Shown here in pieces: positions 60,290-64,000 of a DNA stretch of 64,000 nt. A model generated the notes under the pieces. It was given only the letters and a program-made list of their open reading frames with translations, was not told the origin of the DNA and did not search any database. Each line of letters starts with the position of its first letter. Positions within the stretch are counted from its first letter, which is position 1. The DNA comes from an uncultured Thermomicrobia bacterium (GTDB lineage Bacteria; Chloroflexota; Chloroflexia; Thermomicrobiales; JALYUS01), in contig CALBSO010000023.1 of the NCBI GenBank assembly GCA_937968015.1, forward strand, positions 16,418 to 80,417, in the 5' to 3' direction. Made by a program: the position numbers and the translations under genes.

Positions 60290-60649
60290 CTAATAGGTGA
60301 TAACGCGCTCGGCTGCGGCTATCCGCTGCGCGCCGATGCGCGGGTTGACGAACTTCGCGTTCTTGCCTTGGAGGTCTGCTTCGGTCACCGCACGGGCGAC
60401 GGAGCAACCCCCTCAGACATAGACTGGCACCTGATGCTCGATCAGTTTGCCGAAGACCTCGGCAACCGATGGCCAGCCAACGCCAGTCGTATTCTTCGCC
60501 ACCGCCTCCTTCATCAGGACAACGGCATCGCCCATGAGGAGCAGTTCAACCTCGTGTCCCTCATCAATGGCACCCTGCGCGGAGAGGAAGGGGAGGAGTG
60601 CATGGGTGGGACTTTCCGAGCCATGAGTACCAACAAACAACATCTTCAT
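60290..60649 (-). CDS. DsrE family protein, predicted selenoprotein with UxxC motif
   Basis: Reading through TGA at 60415-60413 as selenocysteine gives a 119-residue DsrE-fold protein: MKMLFVGTHGSESPTHALLPF, EVELLLMGDAVVLMKEAV and VPVYV-U79-GGC82-SVARAVTEADLQ, ending at TAG 60290. Typical relatives have VYVCGGC at this place, so U79 replaces Cys and forms a redox UxxC motif with Cys82. The 40 residues after the TGA match the family C-terminus (ADLQGKNAKFVNPRI). A SECIS-like hairpin follows the TGA. AGGAGG precedes ATG 60649. It is probably a cytoplasmic thiol/selenol redox or sulfur-transfer protein. Confidence 0.88.
60373..60415 (-). promoter_or_regulatory. Predicted SECIS element of the DsrE gene
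   Basis: After UGA come 18 nt and then a 5-nt loop CGUGC, closed by GUCGCC/GGUGAC (6 bp). A lower stem GGUU/GACC and GCU/AGC follows with one bulged A. The GU in the loop and the distance to the UGA fit bacterial SECIS elements, which bind SelB. Confidence 0.8.
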
Positions 60650-60765
60650 CTGGGCATCCCTCCTTTGGCATCGCCGGGCGGGGCGACCGGTACACCCGCG
60701 ATAGGCTGCCACCTCGTTCTCGTGTAGGAACGGGTGGGAGGACAAGGATCAGCACAGTGCCTCGC

Positions 60766-61629
60766 TCACGTCGCGCAGGTGAGGTTGGCCAATGCGTCCT
60801 GCCATTCGGCCTCATTTGTCGCCTTGCGCGCGCGGAAGGTGATGCCGAGCGTGCCGAACTCCGCGGCACTGCTCGACTGCGGCGCACCGCTGAAGGCATC
60901 CGCTTTCCAAGTGATCTCAAATCCGACGAATCCGGCGGCCACGACCGTGGCCTCAAGCTCTGCATCCAGCAGAGCGCCGGCAATTCAGCCAGTCCAGAGG
61001 GAGATATCCGCCTTGGCATCCTGCGGCACGGGGAGTTGCACCATGATGTCCGCGATCTGGAGCCGCCCGCCCGGTTTGAGGACGCGCGCCATCTCTGTGA
61101 GCGCGACCAACTTATCCGGCATGAGATTCAAAACGCCGTTGGAGATCACGACGTCCGACCAGCCATCGGGCACCGGGAGTGCTTCGCCGTATCCCGCACG
61201 GAACTCGACGTGGGTGATTCCGGCCTCGGTCGCGTTGTGTCGCGCCTTGGCGAGCATCGCCGGGGTCATGTCCACGCCGATCACGCTCCCACCATCACCG
61301 ACCATGCGTGCCGCGATAAGACTGTCGATCCCCGCCCCGCAACCAATATCCACCACCTGCTCGCCGGGGCGAAGCTCGCCCAAGCTGAACGGGTTGCCGG
61401 TGCCCGCGAAGGACTCGATGGCACCCTCCGGGATGCCGGTCAGCCACGCATCGGCATAGCCGAGCATGCGTGCGAGAGGTCGTCCCGTGTGGAAATGAAA
61501 GCCCTTGTCCGGGTGCGTTGCGACCTCGGCGTATTCCTCCTGAATCGCGACACGCAGACCGTCGCGATCCAAGCCGGCAATCGGCTCCGGGAGCGGAACC
61601 CTTTGCAAACGTGCGTCGGTGCTGCTCAT
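60766..61629 (-). CDS. ArsM-like SAM-dependent methyltransferase, predicted selenoprotein
   Basis: Reading TGA at 60987-60985 as selenocysteine gives 287 residues ending at TGA 60766. SAM motif I is VVDIGCGAG (93-101). The segment WTG-U215-IAGALLDAE matches WTGC(I/V)(A/S)GAL of arsenite methyltransferases, where the Cys is an As(III) ligand. The family tail FSGAPQSSSAAEFGTLGITFRARKA lies after the TGA. The other two As-binding Cys positions are Thr (GTGNP) and Gly165 (SNGVLNL), so it is not a canonical ArsM, and its acceptor (As, Se or another group) is unknown. AAGGAG precedes ATG 61629. Confidence 0.87.
60950..60987 (-). promoter_or_regulatory. Predicted SECIS element of the methyltransferase gene
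   Basis: After UGA come 16 nt, with the stem GCUCUGC/GCAGAGC (7 perfect bp) closing a UGGAU loop, and an outer GCC/GGC pairing. The loop lies 17-21 nt past the UGA, with G at its second position, as in bacterial SECIS elements. Confidence 0.75.
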
Positions 61630-61740
61630 TCACACGCTCCTTTCCATCCGCGACGGTGATCGTCGCCCTGTTCATGGCCTGATACGAACGACAACGCGCA
61701 ACCTGCCCGTGGTCTCTATTGAGAGAGACGCATGGCGCAT

Positions 61741-62256
61741 CTAAACGGATGGCTCAATCGTCCGCTCGCGCGATCGCTCCCGGGCCGCAGGCGCGCGGCG
61801 GCTGTAGAGCAGCGAAGGCAGACAGAGGTCAGTCGTCGTTACCATGATCGGCCCGACCAGCGTCATACCACCAAGCACATAGCCAAGGATCGTTGCCCCT
61901 GCAACAAACGCAGATGTGGTAGCGGTGAGGCAGACGGCGCAAATCCCCATCGCAAGTCGTCGGGGAGCGCGATTGTGAGGCAAGGCGCGGGTCTTGGTAA
62001 CGAATCGGACGCCGTAGTTATACAGGATGTCAAACGGATGCCACGGCAAGAGCGCACCGAGTGTTGCGAGAATTGTCATCGCAAGAAGCATGGGGACGGA
62101 CGCGTACACCGTACCAATGGCAATGCCCAGACCGCAGAGAGCGGGCGTGAAGCGGAGCCACGGAGCAAGTTCCGCGAGTGTCGCATCATCAAGCCCGACG
62201 ACTCCCTGCTGCGCGAGTCGTTTGCATCGGACGGCTGAGAGTGGCCGTTGCTGCAT
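61741..62256 (-). CDS. DUF4395 family membrane protein
   Basis: The 171-residue protein has about four membrane helices (FTPALCGLGIAIGTVY, VPMLLAMTILATLGALL, AMGICAVCLTATTSAFV, GATILGYVLGGMTLVGPIM) and DUF4395 features such as LRFTPALCG near the start and TDLCLPSLLYS at the end. GGAGGG precedes ATG 62256. It lies between the predicted selenoprotein genes and is divergent from the OsmC gene. Relatives often accompany thiol-redox genes; its own function is unknown. Confidence 0.7.
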   Translation of the reverse strand: MQQRPLSAVRCKRLAQQGVVGLDDATLAELAPWLRFTPALCGLGIAIGTVYASVPMLLAMTILATLGALLPWHPFDILYNYGVRFVTKTRALPHNRAPRRLAMGICAVCLTATTSAFVAGATILGYVLGGMTLVGPIMVTTTDLCLPSLLYSRRAPAARERSRERTIEPSV

Positions 62257-62403
62257 AGCCGCATCCCTCCCTCTATACATCGCTATTTTGTCGATCTGCG
62301 TCATCCTCATTATAGCAACGCGCGAATAGGCGTGATTGGATCTGTCCGTGAGTCACTGCGGGATGTATCCCATCGAGATATTGTTGGCGAAATCGCCGGA
62401 GCG

Positions 62404-62422
62404 ATGTACGAACGTCGTACAT
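62404..62422. promoter_or_regulatory. Perfect inverted repeat upstream of the OsmC gene
   Basis: ATGTACGA-acg-TCGTACAT is a perfect 8-bp inverted repeat with a 3-nt spacer, in the divergent gap between the DUF4395 and OsmC genes. It is a candidate operator for a dimeric regulator. No clear promoter pair could be aligned with it. Confidence 0.45.
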
Positions 62423-62572
62423 GGGCACGACGCATGCCGAATCTCGCCTGCATCGTGCGGCGCGATTACTACACGAACCGATGCGGCGGAATTGGGGTAG
62501 GATAATGCATCGGTCGGCGATTGCTCGTCGTCGCGTTGTTCGGGTCGGGATGGATGCCACAGGGGGTGGAGC

Positions 62573-62998
62573 ATGAGCGAGCAGTACCTCGTCAATACGG
62601 TGCGCTCTTACAGCAGCGGCACCGTCGGCCGCAGCATGAACACGGTGCGCACGCACCACTTCATCATTGACAGCCCGACAATTGGTGAGGAGATCACCTC
62701 GGGCGACGCCTTCCTCGCCGGGGTCTCCTCGTGTGGCGTCACGCTGGTCGAGCGGGCGGCGCGGGACGCGAATATCCCGCTCGCGCGGATGGAAGTGACG
62801 ATCGAGGGGCTGCGCGACCGGCAGGCGCCGACGTCATTCGCGCGGATTGACCTGCGCTTCCGGCTCGTCGGTGTGAGCGAGGAACAGGCCGAGTGGCTGG
62901 TTGGGCGCTACAAGGACGGCTGACCGCTCTATCGCACGGTCGCCGTGGCGACCGACGTTCGGGTTGATGTCGTGGCCGAGTCCGCGCCGGGCGCGTGA
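62573..62998 (+). CDS. OsmC/Ohr family protein, predicted selenoprotein
   Basis: Reading TGA at 62921-62923 as selenocysteine gives 141 residues, the usual OsmC length. Cys54 in GVSSCGVTLVERAARD is the first redox Cys. U117 in YKDG-U-PLYRTVAVATDVRVDVV stands exactly where the family has the second Cys (CP-(L/V)-x). The text after the TGA is family-like and ends at TGA 62996. OsmC/Ohr proteins reduce organic hydroperoxides with a Cys pair; a Cys-Sec pair would be a peroxidase variant. A SECIS-like hairpin follows. GGGGGTGGAG precedes ATG 62573. Confidence 0.88.
62921..62954 (+). promoter_or_regulatory. Predicted SECIS element of the OsmC gene
   Basis: After UGA come 20 nt and a CGUG loop (62944-62947), closed by the perfect 7-bp stem CGGUCGC/GCGACCG (62937-62943 and 62948-62954). 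The loop contains GU and lies 21-24 nt past the UGA. Confidence 0.82.
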
Positions 62999-63080
62999 TG
63001 CCAACAGCCGTGCGCCGGGAATACGAGAAATCCGTTGCCGAGAATGCTCGCACTTGGGGGCAACAATACGCGACGGTACG

Positions 63081-64000
63081 CTACTGACTCTCAGCCAATG
63101 TCATGAGGTGCGTAACCGGGCAGGTGGCACACATCCTCGCCTTGCAGCGGTCGTTGTAGAGGGCGATCAGCCCCTGCTGGAGCCGCCCGGTGCGGACGCG
63201 GAGGCCGCCGGGGCCGCCCAGTTGATCGGTCATCGCGCGGGTGATGCTGTTTCCGCGCGTGGCGGGGTAGGCGTCCCACGCGCGTTCCGCCGCGCTGACG
63301 AGCGGTTCGTTCTCCGTCTGGAGGCCGTAGACGAGGGCGAAGGGCAACACCACATTGACGGCGATGTCGCCCGCACGATCCGCGCCGATTGGGCTTATCT
63401 CGCCCGCGAGCAGGTGGGAGGGCGGGCGCAAGGTCTGCCGCAGGGCGCGGACGATCAAGCGCGGTTCGTCGGGGAAGGTGAGGAGGGGCGCGAGACAGAT
63501 GGCGATCAATCCCTCCGCCGCGCCGCCGTTGGCGAGAAGCGCCGCCAGCGCGAGCAACCGCCGCGCCGGATGATTCGCCGGACGGACGCGCGCCGTCTCC
63601 CAACCAGCGGGTGACAATGCCGCTCGCCGCCCCATCGCGCCCCACATATCCCGTAAGCCTTCCCCGTGCCGCACAAATCCCGGCGGCGAATCGAGGAAAC
63701 CGCCGGTGCCAAGTAGGAGGGCGGCGGCGATCTGCTCGCGCTGTTCGGCGGAGGATTGAAGGACGGTCTGTTCCAAGTCACGCAGGGGGAGCGTGGCAGC
63801 GAGGGTGGCCATCGGGGCGCGGTTCGCGCTGTAGCCGAGCGCGTCGAGGAGTGCGGCGTAGAACACATCGCCGGGCGGTGTGGCGGCGAAGCGCGCCTCC
63901 ATCGCCGCCGCTTTGAGGGCGCGCCTTTCATCGCCCGCCCGGCCGAGGACGCGTAAGAGACCCGCCGCGCCAGTCGTCAGAAAGTCGCGGGCGCAGGGCG
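63081..64000 (-). CDS. DUF2851 family protein (5' end outside window)
   Basis: The frame is open to the window edge, leaving about 305 C-terminal residues. Family features are DVFYAALLDALGYSANRAPMATLAATLP, and the C-terminal Cys cluster QQGLIALYNDRCKARMCATCPV. Function unknown; the Cys motif suggests metal binding. It converges with the OsmC gene across an 82-nt gap with no visible terminator. Confidence 0.85.
   Translation of the reverse strand, partial: PCARDFLTTGAAGLLRVLGRAGDERRALKAAAMEARFAATPPGDVFYAALLDALGYSANRAPMATLAATLPLRDLEQTVLQSSAEQREQIAAALLLGTGGFLDSPPGFVRHGEGLRDMWGAMGRRAALSPAGWETARVRPANHPARRLLALAALLANGGAAEGLIAICLAPLLTFPDEPRLIVRALRQTLRPPSHLLAGEISPIGADRAGDIAVNVVLPFALVYGLQTENEPLVSAAERAWDAYPATRGNSITRAMTDQLGGPGGLRVRTGRLQQGLIALYNDRCKARMCATCPVTHLMTLAESQ

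Noticed and set aside
60413..60745. DsrE gene treated as a normal gene ending at TGA 60413
   Set aside because: This removes the conserved C-terminus including Cys82; the downstream frame is family-like and has a SECIS-type hairpin.
60985..61629. Methyltransferase gene treated as ending at TGA 60985 or as a nonsense pseudogene
   Set aside because: Family-typical sequence continues for 73 residues with no frameshift, and two neighbouring genes show the same feature.
1..64000. CRISPR arrays, tRNA or rRNA genes
   Set aside because: Looked for repeat-spacer structure and tRNA-like features; none recognised. The tandem repeats have 7-nt units and no spacers.

Overview
The window is high-GC bacterial chromosome with dense gene packing, frequent 4-nt ATGA overlaps, GTG and TTG starts, and Gly/Ala-rich lipobox or twin-arginine leaders on solute-binding proteins. 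Together with a complex I operon, several peptide-type ABC systems, Gfo/Idh/MocA and TIM-barrel sugar enzymes, RraA and creatininase genes, and many short tandem or inverted repeats, this suggests a Chloroflexota bacterium, perhaps Thermomicrobia-like. That assignment is inference from gene content; no rRNA or tRNA gene was recognised.

Layout. 1-3438 (+): sugar or polyol catabolism (three Gfo/Idh/MocA oxidoreductases, one cut by the edge, and a sugar-phosphate isomerase/epimerase). 3722-10042 (+): a complete Dpp/Opp-type ABC importer (two permeases, two ATPases, a lipoprotein), then a terminator hairpin and a decayed transposase. 10516-12033 (+): a BNR-repeat protein translationally coupled to a MoaD/ThiS-like protein ending in Gly-Gly, behind a promoter with a perfect palindrome. 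24558 down to 12219 (-): a long catabolic operon (GntR regulator, nitrilase-like hydrolase, two importer sets lacking ATPases, RraA-like protein, creatininase-like hydrolase, gamma-glutamyltransferase). 24610-31874: mixed genes (nucleotidyltransferase, repeat-domain exported protein, P450, Mrr-like endonuclease, esterase, PAP2 phosphatase, isomerase). 32009-35312 (+): TetR regulator and paaABCD, without paaE. 35398-40064: glutaminyl cyclase, a toxin-antitoxin remnant, an enolase-superfamily enzyme, a lipoyl-less E2-like protein with a broken catalytic motif, and NudC. 54844 down to 40173: complex I, nuoABCDEFGHIJK on the minus strand and nuoL-nuoN on the plus strand, with no nuoM in the window. 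55126-59985: a hybrid histidine kinase and a thiamine-diphosphate enzyme. 60290-62998: a redox cluster. 63081-64000: a DUF2851 gene cut by the edge.

The most striking finding is at 60290-62998. Three adjacent genes (an ArsM-like methyltransferase, a DsrE-family protein and an OsmC-family protein) each have an in-frame TGA exactly where the family has Cys. In each the reading frame continues with family-typical sequence, and a hairpin with its apical loop 17-24 nt after the TGA fits a bacterial SECIS element. I read this as a cluster of three selenoproteins that ordinary gene callers would truncate. A DUF4395 membrane protein lies between them.

A second theme is small mobile-like repeats. About ten different heptanucleotide tandem/inverted elements and several GC-rich hairpins sit between genes. 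Five lie inside genes, forming the N-termini of PaaC, PaaD, NuoD and NuoE and the linker of the E2-like protein. A third is an identical 19-bp site, resembling a Rex operator, at both the nuoA and nuoL promoters, which suggests that the two arms of the split nuo locus share NADH/NAD+ control.
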